Below, one piece after another: positions 16,725 through 23,324 of a stretch of 24,916 nt of DNA; the stretch's first letter is position 1, and each line of letters starts with the position of its first letter. Location: the NCBI GenBank assembly GCA_036508635.1, contig DATCGY010000172.1, positions 1-24,916 on the forward strand, read 5' to 3'. The DNA is from FEN-727 sp036508635 (GTDB taxonomy: Bacteria; Actinomycetota; Geothermincolia; Fen-727; Anoxymicrobiaceae). A program made the position numbers and the translations under genes. The notes under the pieces were generated by a model that saw only the letters and a list, made by a program, of their open reading frames with translations, was not told where the DNA came from and searched no databases.

Positions 16725-16936
16725 TGAACGAGACTACGCAGAACACCACGCCGGGCTTCCTGCAGGGAACCGAAGTAGCAAGGTACAGACCCGTGCAGAC
16801 CGGATTCGACGAGCAGCTTCCTCTGCTCGAAAAGGACCTCGAGCTCAAGAAGAAGCTCTACATTGCGTTAGTGGTGATCTTTTCCGTCTTTATAGGTGGG
16901 ATGATTATAGGAGCCGCCCTCGGCTTCTTTGTCTGA
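16724..16936 (+). CDS. Small single-pass membrane protein coupled to the M28-fold gene
   Basis: 70 residues. A polar N-terminal part (1-44) with a KDLELKKK basic stretch is followed by a hydrophobic segment (about 45-69) with glycine spacing (GGMIIGAALGFF), ending at the C-terminus. This is a tail-anchored or small single-span topology. The ATG overlaps the upstream TGA (TGATG), so it is probably translated by coupling and made in proportion to the M28-fold protein. I do not recognise the family. The glycine-zipper-like helix could pack against the anchor of its partner (inference). Confidence 0.65.
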   Translation: MNETTQNTTPGFLQGTEVARYRPVQTGFDEQLPLLEKDLELKKKLYIALVVIFSVFIGGMIIGAALGFFV

Positions 16937-17030
16937 ATGGAGACGCCACACAAGGCCTTCGAGGCGTCGAGGTCGAGAGCGCGGTCAATGTTCTCGTAGT
17001 TGGTATCGAGCACCAGTACTTCCTGCAACT

Positions 17031-18131
17031 CTAACCATCCTCAAGGCCGCTGCCGTTCTCCGCGTCCCGGCCTCTTCGCTTGCCTTCGATTATGGCTGCG
17101 CCAAGAGCCAGCACTCGTTCGAAGGGCTCCTCGATGTCCTCCTTCAAATGAACGGTTATCGCACGTTCCGGGCAGACTCCCGCACATAGCCCACACCCGA
17201 GGCACGCGTCCCTTTCCACAACGGCGGTTGCGCCGTCCAGGACAGTGATCGCTCCAACCGGGCATCGCTCGGCACATTGCTCGCAGCTATCACAGGCCCC
17301 GGCGTCCACAACTGCTTCGAATAGAGCGTTCAAATACATGTGCCGGTCGTGGCCCCTGGTCGTAATGCCTTTCATGGAAGCGCAACAGCAAGGGCAGCAG
17401 TTGCACAGGTTCGACAGGTGCCTGGTGTTGGTGCCCGCGTGGACGAGGCCCGCGCGGTCCGCTTCCTCCAATATCGCAATGGCCTCGTCGGCTGTCACCT
17501 CGCGGCCGATCCCGTTCTCTATGTAGTACTCCGCCGCGGCCCCGAAACTGAGGCACGTCTCGGCTGGATGGTCGCATCCCCTGTCGATAAGGCGCGCTTC
17601 CCTCCGGCAGATGCAGTCCGCCACCGAGATCTTCCTGGCGGCCCTGACCTCTTCTATGAGGTTGGCGAAAGGATACAGCACCAGGTCGTCCTCGATGCTC
17701 TCACCGATAGGCAGCACCTTGAATCCGGGGACGTCACTGGCGCCCATCTCGTCCATGTAAGCCGATTCGTAATACTCGCTGTAGAGCTCGGCCAGCTCGC
17801 GGTCTATCTTTCCGACGGAGTACTCGTACAGGCCGATCATAAAAGGAGCGGAGTTATAAAGGATCAGGCCGTCCCGGCGCACCCTGAATACGAGCCCCCT
17901 GGCGGCCATCGACTCGAGCAGGCCACCCAGCCAGGCCGGATCGACTCCAGCCCGTTCCGCGATCGCGGTCGCCTCTTCAGGGAACGGCGTCAGAAGGACG
18001 GCGGCCCGTGCTTCCTCCTCCGTGAAGAGCTTCTCGAGGATCTTTATCTCAACCCCGGAGCCGGTCGCGGGAAAGCCCAGGGGAAACATGTCCAGGAATT
18101 CTCGCAGCGAGTAATACGCGTCTTCAGTCAT
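17031..18131 (-). CDS. 4Fe-4S protein with CNCCPCCC motif and winged-helix-like N-terminus
   Basis: 366 residues from the ATG at 18131. Residues 30-90 look like a small helix-turn-helix or winged-helix module (FPEEATAIAERAGVDPAWLGGLLESM, then a basic turn). Residues 170-250 form a cysteine-rich domain with C173xC175R, C186, C193 and the cluster CNCCPCCC (243-250). Residues 278-325 are a 2x[4Fe-4S] ferredoxin: C280xxC283xxC286xxxC290P and C310xxC313xxC316xxxC320P. Similar proteins occur in anaerobic bacteria and archaea and are annotated only as 4Fe-4S binding. A redox or electron-transfer role is likely; the partner is unknown. The reading frame extends upstream to 18233, but the basic, Cys/Arg-rich extension is not protein-like. 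A 38-residue ORF overlaps this start. Confidence 0.82.
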   Translation of the reverse strand: MTEDAYYSLREFLDMFPLGFPATGSGVEIKILEKLFTEEEARAAVLLTPFPEEATAIAERAGVDPAWLGGLLESMAARGLVFRVRRDGLILYNSAPFMIGLYEYSVGKIDRELAELYSEYYESAYMDEMGASDVPGFKVLPIGESIEDDLVLYPFANLIEEVRAARKISVADCICRREARLIDRGCDHPAETCLSFGAAAEYYIENGIGREVTADEAIAILEEADRAGLVHAGTNTRHLSNLCNCCPCCCASMKGITTRGHDRHMYLNALFEAVVDAGACDSCEQCAERCPVGAITVLDGATAVVERDACLGCGLCAGVCPERAITVHLKEDIEEPFERVLALGAAIIEGKRRGRDAENGSGLEDG

Positions 18132-18240
18132 GCGTGGATCCGCCCCTTTCCGCCACCGGCTCGAGCCTCGCGTCGGGGTACGACGACAACGGCTCAGACA
18201 CAAGGGCCGGCTCGTGGTAAGACGGCAACTCAAAAGCCAT
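18124..18240 (-). CDS. 38-residue ORF overlapping the start of the 4Fe-4S gene
   Basis: ATG at 18240 with AGAGG upstream at about 8 nt spacing; stop TGA at 18126-18124, giving an 8-nt overlap with the next ATG (18131). The peptide begins MAFELPSYHEPALVSEPL and continues with an acidic, proline-containing, non-hydrophobic sequence ending GGSTHD. It looks coding-like, without the Arg/Cys-rich character of the alternative frame. It may be a short protein or a leader peptide that couples translation to the iron-sulfur gene. I recognise no family, and chance cannot be excluded. Confidence 0.4.
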   Translation of the reverse strand: MAFELPSYHEPALVSEPLSSYPDARLEPVAERGGSTHD

Positions 18241-18265
18241 GATTTCCGCCTCTGGAGGCCTTGAA

Positions 18266-19654
18266 CTACTTCTTGAGGAAATCGTTGCGGACGTAACCCT
18301 CAGCTTCTTTGCTGGCTCCTGAAGATGTCACGACTCCCTTGACGTGTGACCACGTCAGAGAATCGACCCCTGCTACCTCACCGAGGACTGTCACCTTCTC
18401 GCCGTCCTTGAGCAGCCCGACGAGGTTTGCGTTGGTGTCGGGGCTCGCTCGCATCCTGACACCCTGACCCGTGATGGTCTCGGTCCTGGGGAACTGGCCG
18501 GCCGGCTGGCTAGCCTGGGTTTTCGCCTGGGCCTGGGATTGCTGGGCGGCTTTCTTTGCTTCGGCTTCCACCGCGGCTTTGTGCGCCCTGCTGGCGGATT
18601 CCTTCTGGGGCTTTCTGAAAGTATCGGTTATCCTCCAGCCGAACGCGAACCCTACCGTGAAGATCCCCACAAGCACGAGCATGAGCAGCGCTATCAGGAG
18701 GTACTCCCCGGCACGGTTGCGAGTAGCTCTCGAATGCTCGGCCCTGGCAGCCCTGGCCGCTCCCGCGGCGGTCATCGGCAACTGCTCGCCGGAGCCGTAA
18801 TGCCAGGCGGCCATTGTAGCGTTGTCGGAAGGGTTCCGGCTGAATGCGAGGCGAGCCAGCTGGCTTGTGCTCCTCTGGAGATTGGCGGCGGAGAGGAGGT
18901 TTTCAACGATCTCTGCCTCGGAGACCGTGCTCCATAGCCCGTCGGTGCAGAGAATGACAGTGTCACCTTTCTGGATGTCCACTTCGTTGTAGCCGAAAAT
19001 CGCTTCCGGTGACTGCCCGAGGAACATTCCCCTTGCCGGTCTCACGGGTGTTGCGGCAGTCTCGACGGTTGGTGCGGTGACCTCCGCCGGTGCCGGTTCC
19101 TGGGTCGGGTCGGCTGCCGTTGTGGTGTCGGTATCAGAGGGAAGGCCCACAACAGGGAAGAGGGTGGGCTCATCGCCGGACGGCAAGACCGGCTCGGGCT
19201 CGGGGACCGGAAGGCTTGGCACGAGGTCGTAAAGCCGCTCGTTGTGGAGAAGATAGACCCTTGTGGTGCCGATGTGCCCGATATAGGCGCGCCGCTCATC
19301 GGCAATTACCATGGTCAGCGAGACCTGGGTTTGCCCCGTGGCTCCTTCCTGCGTCAGCAATGCGGCGTTGATCTTGTCGAACGCATCTCCAATGAGGCGC
19401 GGCATTTGTTCGCTGTTGAGCTCCTCCTCGGCGATCACGGCCGGCTCGAGCAGGTCGCGGAGGATGTCGAGCGCCTTTTTCGATGGGCTTTCTCCGGCAG
19501 GAAGCTGACCCGCGGCGTCAGCCACGGCCATGTACGATATAACCGGTATCGGGACCCTTCGACGTGAATAGTCGTAGACGAAGTGAGAATCTCTTACCAT
19601 CTGGCCTTCACCCAGATGCGAAGCGGACCCGAGGTTCGAATTCGCTTCAGACAC
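18266..19654 (-). CDS. PP2C-family protein phosphatase with membrane anchor and SH3-like tail
   Basis: 462 residues from the GTG at 19654. Phosphatase domain: SASHLGEGQMVRDSHF (10-25, normally the 'G..R..NEDs' region), YMAVADAAGQ (41-50, metal Asp D46 where DGMGG is usual), TDGLW (D238) and SDNAT (D277). A Pro/Glu/Thr-rich insert (about 147-205) replaces the loop after the RVYLLHNERLYDL strand. A transmembrane helix at 317-340, an Ala/Gln/Lys-rich stretch (350-385) and an SH3b-like domain (GQGVRMRASPDTNANLVGLLKDGEKVTVL, given in parts: GQGVRMRASPDT then NANLVGLLKDGEKVTVL) follow. Such phosphatases usually oppose Ser/Thr kinases of cell-wall control. The frame is open to 19846, but that stretch is AT-rich and promoter-like, so the GTG after a G-rich site is preferred. 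Confidence 0.8.
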   Translation of the reverse strand: MSEANSNLGSASHLGEGQMVRDSHFVYDYSRRRVPIPVISYMAVADAAGQLPAGESPSKKALDILRDLLEPAVIAEEELNSEQMPRLIGDAFDKINAALLTQEGATGQTQVSLTMVIADERRAYIGHIGTTRVYLLHNERLYDLVPSLPVPEPEPVLPSGDEPTLFPVVGLPSDTDTTTAADPTQEPAPAEVTAPTVETAATPVRPARGMFLGQSPEAIFGYNEVDIQKGDTVILCTDGLWSTVSEAEIVENLLSAANLQRSTSQLARLAFSRNPSDNATMAAWHYGSGEQLPMTAAGAARAARAEHSRATRNRAGEYLLIALLMLVLVGIFTVGFAFGWRITDTFRKPQKESASRAHKAAVEAEAKKAAQQSQAQAKTQASQPAGQFPRTETITGQGVRMRASPDTNANLVGLLKDGEKVTVLGEVAGVDSLTWSHVKGVVTSSGASKEAEGYVRNDFLKK

Positions 19655-19846
19655 TGCCACCCCCACCTTCAGGAAATCAACGAAATCATTTACAGATAGA
19701 AAATATTCTAATGAATAATAACCGTTTGCCGATTCCACCTTCAACAGCGAACCCGAAATTCCCTTTCGGGACATTTTTAGCGGCAGCTCCCTGACCGGGA
19801 GCCGGAAGCCGGCCAAAATGCCCGGCGCCCATGGTTCGCAAGCCAC
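19655..19846 (-). promoter_or_regulatory. AT-rich leader/promoter region of the PP2C gene
   Basis: Between the DUF2993 stop and the proposed GTG lies a very AT-rich stretch (about 19680-19725) in otherwise GC-rich DNA, with a TAGAAT hexamer (minus strand) as a possible -10. Upstream are hairpins: CCACC-TCTA-GGTGG spanning the DUF2993 stop (19843-19856) and CCCGAAA-GGGAA-TTTCGGG (19752-19770). I can match no known riboswitch class. If it were translated instead, the phosphatase would gain 64 residues of unlike composition. Confidence 0.4.
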
Positions 19847-20566
19847 CTAGAGGTGGATATTGAGGGCCTGCTCCAGGTTGACGCTGCCGCTGATCACGAG
19901 CTTTCCCTGCTCCGCCGCAATCCTCGTGATGACGTATGGCAGGTCCTGCCTGACGACGAATACTGGGTTCTGGTCCATCACCTGCCGGACCAGGGCTACC
20001 GCTGCCTCGGGGGCCTTGACTCCGAGCGCGTCGAGCGTCGCCGGGCGGAAATAGACCGTCTTGCCGTTTACCGCCTCGAGTGCTCCGCCGGAGGTCACGT
20101 TGACCCTGAAGGGCCCGACGTTTACCATCCCCGAGACCAGGATGTTGTTTTGCTGAATGGAAAGTTGGGGGTTCTCGATGTAGGAGTTCTTCAGTGAGAA
20201 GAACTTCACAATCTCACCCTGCCCAAGCGTCGCGACGAAAGTGCCGTTCGGCCATGAGTTGCTCTTGAGCACTATCTTGTCGAACGTTACACCCTGGAGC
20301 GTCACGTTTCCGACCTGCACCTTGAGGCTGTCGTACTTCTTGAAAGCAAGCTTGAGCGCGGGGAACGCCCTTATCGAAACGGACACGTCGGTCGCGCTCG
20401 GATAGCGCTTCTGTATCTCACGTTTTGCGATTGTGTCAGCAACGAGAGGGGCGGCGATCTCGATCGCCGCCCACACTACTATTATGATCGCCAGCACCGC
20501 CACCAGGACCTTGAAGCCACGGCTTCTGAAGTAACTCCCGGTGCCAGGCACGGCGTCTCTTACCAT
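19847..20566 (-). CDS. DUF2993 (LmeA-like) membrane-anchored lipid-binding protein
   Basis: 239 residues: a short cytoplasmic N-terminus, a transmembrane anchor (about 18-40) and an extracytoplasmic DUF2993 domain with IQKRYPSATDVSVSIRAFPA, LKVQVGNVTLQGVTFDKI and the C-terminal LPYVITRIAAEQGKLVISG. The family includes mycobacterial LmeA, linked to mannan/lipomannan maturation, and is frequent in Actinomycetota and cyanobacteria. It begins 3 nt after the stop of the ATP-grasp gene and ends at the PP2C leader. This placement at the tail of a CoA-metabolism operon is odd, and may reflect only shared transcription. The ribosome binding site is weak, suggesting translational coupling. Confidence 0.78.
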   Translation of the reverse strand: MVRDAVPGTGSYFRSRGFKVLVAVLAIIIVVWAAIEIAAPLVADTIAKREIQKRYPSATDVSVSIRAFPALKLAFKKYDSLKVQVGNVTLQGVTFDKIVLKSNSWPNGTFVATLGQGEIVKFFSLKNSYIENPQLSIQQNNILVSGMVNVGPFRVNVTSGGALEAVNGKTVYFRPATLDALGVKAPEAAVALVRQVMDQNPVFVVRQDLPYVITRIAAEQGKLVISGSVNLEQALNIHL

Positions 20567-20569
20567 CGA

Positions 20570-21268
20570 CTACTTGCTGCCGTTGGACTTGAGGACCACC
20601 AGCGCGTCGACCGCAACGACAGACCCGTCGGATGCAATTATGAGAGGGTTCACGTCGATCTCCGCGACCTCATCCAGCTCCATTCCGACGTTACCGAGCC
20701 CGACCAGCGCTTTGGCGATGCTCCCCTTGTCGGCGGGCGCCATGCGGCGCACCGGGCCAAGGATGGCTTTCGCCTTGATGTCGTCCATCATCTGCAGGGC
20801 TTCGCCCTCGTCGATCGGCGCGACCCTGAAGGCGGTGTCTTTCAGTATCTCGGTAAAGATACCGCCGAGCCCGAACATCACGCAGGGCCCGAACTGCGGG
20901 TCCCTGATGAGCCCGACGACGAGCTCGCGCTCACCCGAGATCATCGGCTGGACCAGGAAGCCCTCACGCGGGGTGTCACCGAGGTTAGTTGAGACCTTGT
21001 CGAAGGCGAACCTCAACTCCTCCTCGCCGCGAATCCCCACGACAACCAGCTCGCGCTCGGTCTTGTGGGATATCTCCGACCCGCATGCCTTCAGGACCAC
21101 CGGGTAACCAATCTCGGAAGCCGCCGTTGCGGCCTCGTCCGCTGTCTGTACCAGGCGCTCGGGCGCCACAGGTACCCCGTACTTCTCGAGCAACAACTTG
21201 GAGTCGTGCTCCGAGAGCGCGGTCTGTCCTTTTTCCAGGGCCTTTTCGATGATCGGGTCTTTAGCCAT
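20570..21268 (-). CDS. ATP-grasp subunit of ADP-forming acyl-CoA synthetase (AcdB-like)
   Basis: 232 residues, the normal length for a stand-alone beta subunit of ADP-forming acetate--CoA ligase. The ATP-grasp fold shows YPVVLKACGSEISHKTE (55-71), LVQPMISGERELVVGLI (105-121), FGLGGIFTEILKD (132-144) and the metal/ATP residues of EIDVNPLI (203-210). This subunit carries the nucleotide-binding and phosphotransfer half of the reaction acyl-CoA + ADP + Pi to acid + CoA + ATP. The alpha (CoA-binding, His-phosphorylated) subunit is not in the window. It starts 5 nt after the CoA-transferase beta stop and 3 nt before the DUF2993 gene, in one operon. An AAGGTAGG stretch precedes the ATG. Confidence 0.86.
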   Translation of the reverse strand: MAKDPIIEKALEKGQTALSEHDSKLLLEKYGVPVAPERLVQTADEAATAASEIGYPVVLKACGSEISHKTERELVVVGIRGEEELRFAFDKVSTNLGDTPREGFLVQPMISGERELVVGLIRDPQFGPCVMFGLGGIFTEILKDTAFRVAPIDEGEALQMMDDIKAKAILGPVRRMAPADKGSIAKALVGLGNVGMELDEVAEIDVNPLIIASDGSVVAVDALVVLKSNGSK

Positions 21269-21273
21269 CTGAC

Positions 21274-22047
21274 CTACCTTCCAATGATGTAGCCGTCCGG
21301 GTCGACCTCCTCACGAAGGACGCGGAGCTCCTCGTCCGAAGGCGGAGGCGTCGTTTCGAGGTTATCGTCCACGAGCAGCTCGAAGCCGCAGTTCTCCTGC
21401 ACTTTCTCGACGGTCATGCCGCTGTGCAGGGACTCGATCTTCATCCTGCATGTATCCTCATCATACCCGAGTATAGCTAGATTCGTTATTACTTTGTAAG
21501 GTCCTGTTCCCAGAGGAAGGCCGGCTTCCTCGCGGGCGCCCTTGCCGGAGAGGTATCCGGGGGTGGTTATGTAGTTGACCTTCTCGACGAAACGCTTGTT
21601 GTCCATGGGCGTGATGACGACAGTGCGCCAGCAGAGGCTGGCAAGGTCGTTCGCTCCGCCGCTGCCGGGGAAGCGGACTTTCGGCTCCTGGTAGTCGTCA
21701 CCGATCATCGTCGAGTTGAGGTTGCCGTACATGTCTATCTGGGCCCCGCCCAGGAACGTGTAGTCGACCATGCCCCTCTGGCAAGCCTCCATGACATCGT
21801 TCATGGTGCTCGCGATGAGAGCCTTGTACGAGGTGCGCGAGTCGCCGACGGATATCGGCAAACCCGGCATCTGGGGCGCGACGGCGCCGGCCTCGAATAT
21901 GGCGATGACGTTCGGGGAGTGCATCTTCTGGGCGAGCAGGGTAGCGGCCATCGGGACGCCGGTGCCGACGAACACCGTGGAGTTGTCTTCGATGATACGG
22001 GACCCTACGCAAACCAGCAGTTCAAGTGGGTTGTAGTTGGCGCACAT
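21274..22047 (-). CDS. CoA-transferase family I, beta subunit (GctB/IpdB-like)
   Basis: 257 residues. With the upstream alpha subunit it forms a heteromeric family I CoA-transferase, which moves CoA between acyl-CoA and a carboxylate through a glutamyl-CoA thioester. The likely catalytic residue is E52 in IFEAGAVAP, close to the Glu54 position known for glutaconate CoA-transferase beta. VFVGTGVPMAATLLAQ (25-40) and DYTFLGGAQIDMYGNLNST are family features. It resembles glutaconate CoA-transferase and the steroid-ring-degrading IpdB branch more than acetoacetate types; the substrate is uncertain. AGGAGG upstream of the ATG overlaps the alpha stop codon, giving coupled expression (14-nt gap). 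Confidence 0.9.
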   Translation of the reverse strand: MCANYNPLELLVCVGSRIIEDNSTVFVGTGVPMAATLLAQKMHSPNVIAIFEAGAVAPQMPGLPISVGDSRTSYKALIASTMNDVMEACQRGMVDYTFLGGAQIDMYGNLNSTMIGDDYQEPKVRFPGSGGANDLASLCWRTVVITPMDNKRFVEKVNYITTPGYLSGKGAREEAGLPLGTGPYKVITNLAILGYDEDTCRMKIESLHSGMTVEKVQENCGFELLVDDNLETTPPPSDEELRVLREEVDPDGYIIGR

Positions 22048-22061
22048 GTATATCTATCCTC

Positions 22062-23072
22062 CTAGCGCTTGTTGGTTGCGTTAATGAGCTTCTCCATGGC
22101 GCGCAACTCGCGCATCTTCTCGACCCCGCCTATCTTGGTGACGTACTCATCGAAGCCCTTCAGGTTGTAGACGTAGTCGTTGAAGAACGACTCGCTGCCT
22201 TCCACGGTCTTGGCCAGATCGAGGTACATCTTGAAGAAGTCCTCGTCGAACCAATACTCGCCGGGCATGTTGCCGGGATGGCTGCCGTAAGGCACCTCGA
22301 CGACCGCGTCGACGCACCAGTAGGGGATGACGGTCGCCTGCGGGTTGGCGCGGATCTCGTCGTGGGGGATGAGCCGCTCGCAAGATACGATGACTTTCTT
22401 CGAAGCGCGTGCCAGGAAGTTGTCAGAGACCAGGATACCGTCGGTAATCTGGCAGTTGCCGTAGCTGTCGGCGTTGTGAACGTGGACGATACCGACGTCC
22501 GGGTATAGAGCGGGAAGCGCCGCAAACTTCTTGCCGGTGAACGGGCAGTCGATGACCTTCGCGGCCGAGTGCTTGAAAGTATCGGTGCCGAGCATGTGCC
22601 GCGCCGGTATGAACGAGAGCCCCGCGGCTCCGGCGGCGAACCTCCAGGCGAGGGCCGCGTTGGACCAGTCGGTCTTGCGGATCGCCTTGCTCTGGAAAGC
22701 GCGGCGAGCGCTGGCGGAGAGCCCGCGGATCTCGTAGCCGATAACGTAGGAGATGTCGCAGCGGTCCATGCACCCCGTTGACGCGAGCAGGTCGCTGTCG
22801 TAGATCGATGTGTGGCCCGCCATGCCGAGGTTGCGCTTCTTTTGACGCACTATCTCGTAGAGAACGGCGCTGGGTATCCTCACGTGGCCGAAGCCCCCGA
22901 CCGCGAGGTAATCTCCGTCTTTGATGTGGTTAGTGACCGCTTCCTGGACAGTCATGACCTTGTTAACAAGGCCGCGGTACTTGTGGCGGAAGAATTCTCT
23001 TGCGTTATCCGGGTCCGGGTCGCAGAAGAGTTCCTCCATGCCTTCGGTCAAACCTATCAGATCGTCGTACAA
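22062..23072 (-). CDS. CoA-transferase family I, alpha subunit (GctA/IpdA-like)
   Basis: 336 residues from the TTG at 23072. KVMTVQEAVTNHIKDGDYLAVGG (split: KVMTVQEAVTNHI, KDGDYLAVGG) followed by FGHVRIPSAV (about 39-70) is the alpha-subunit N-terminus with the glycine-rich CoA loop. GIVHVHNADSYGNCQITDG and SCERLIPHDEIRANP are further family blocks. The extra N-terminal and C-terminal helices make it similar in length to glutaconate CoA-transferase A and IpdA-type proteins. An upstream in-frame ATG (23096) exists, but GGAGGT lies just after it and 9 nt before the TTG, so the TTG is the better start. It is first in an operon with the beta subunit, AcdB-like and DUF2993 genes. Confidence 0.9.
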   Translation of the reverse strand: MYDDLIGLTEGMEELFCDPDPDNAREFFRHKYRGLVNKVMTVQEAVTNHIKDGDYLAVGGFGHVRIPSAVLYEIVRQKKRNLGMAGHTSIYDSDLLASTGCMDRCDISYVIGYEIRGLSASARRAFQSKAIRKTDWSNAALAWRFAAGAAGLSFIPARHMLGTDTFKHSAAKVIDCPFTGKKFAALPALYPDVGIVHVHNADSYGNCQITDGILVSDNFLARASKKVIVSCERLIPHDEIRANPQATVIPYWCVDAVVEVPYGSHPGNMPGEYWFDEDFFKMYLDLAKTVEGSESFFNDYVYNLKGFDEYVTKIGGVEKMRELRAMEKLINATNKR

Positions 23073-23081
23073 AGTATCCTG

Positions 23082-23087
23082 ACCTCC
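23082..23087 (-). promoter_or_regulatory. Ribosome binding site deciding the CoA-transferase alpha start
   Basis: GGAGGT on the minus strand, 9 nt before TTG 23072 and located inside the codons that would follow ATG 23096. It supports initiation at the TTG. A GATAAT hexamer at about 23112-23117 could be a -10 element of this operon, but no convincing -35 is seen. Confidence 0.5.
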
Positions 23088-23219
23088 TGTAATCATTCTG
23101 CATACACAGAGATTATCGCTAAGAGCTGTAGAAGCCCGGTCTCACGGAGGTAATAAATATCACAGTTACCCCCCTAAATCAAAGCCAAACCCTCATATTC
23201 CACTATCTCCTCCCCCTTG

Positions 23220-23243
23220 AGCCGGGTCTCTCAGACCCGGATC
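23220..23243. repeat. Palindromic stem-loop, copy 2
   Basis: Stem CCGGGTCT / AGACCCGG with loop CTC (23222-23240), flanked by GAG and ATC exactly as in copy 1 at 3213-3236. It is followed on the plus strand by CTCCTTTTTCTC, giving a terminator-like T-run in that direction, but no plus-strand gene ends here. Confidence 0.7.
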
Positions 23244-23273
23244 TCCTTTTTCTCTTAAAACCACAACATAAAC

Positions 23274-23301
23274 GGAAACCCCGCACTATGGCGGGGTTTC
23301 C
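23274..23301 (-). terminator. Intrinsic-type terminator after the BKACE gene
   Basis: An 11-bp perfect stem GGAAACCCCGC / GCGGGGTTTCC with a 6-nt loop, 23 nt downstream of the stop. On the minus strand it is followed by GTTTATGTTGTGGTTTT, a loose T-rich tail. It separates the BKACE gene from the CoA-transferase operon. Confidence 0.7.
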
Positions 23302-23324
23302 AATACGCTCCTTGCGTTTATCTG

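Noticed and set aside
18132..18233. N-terminal extension of the 4Fe-4S protein
   Set aside because: The extra residues are Arg/Cys/Ser-rich and unlike a protein N-terminus, while another frame over the same DNA encodes a more plausible 38-residue peptide.
19700..19846. Possible c-di-GMP (GEMM) riboswitch before the phosphatase gene
   Set aside because: There is a GGCAAACGG string and several hairpins, but the conserved GEMM core and its spacing are not there.
23140..23165. Ribosome binding site-like GGAGGT on the plus strand followed by AATAAATATCAC
   Set aside because: No start codon or open frame follows within a usable distance, so it is at most a decayed remnant.
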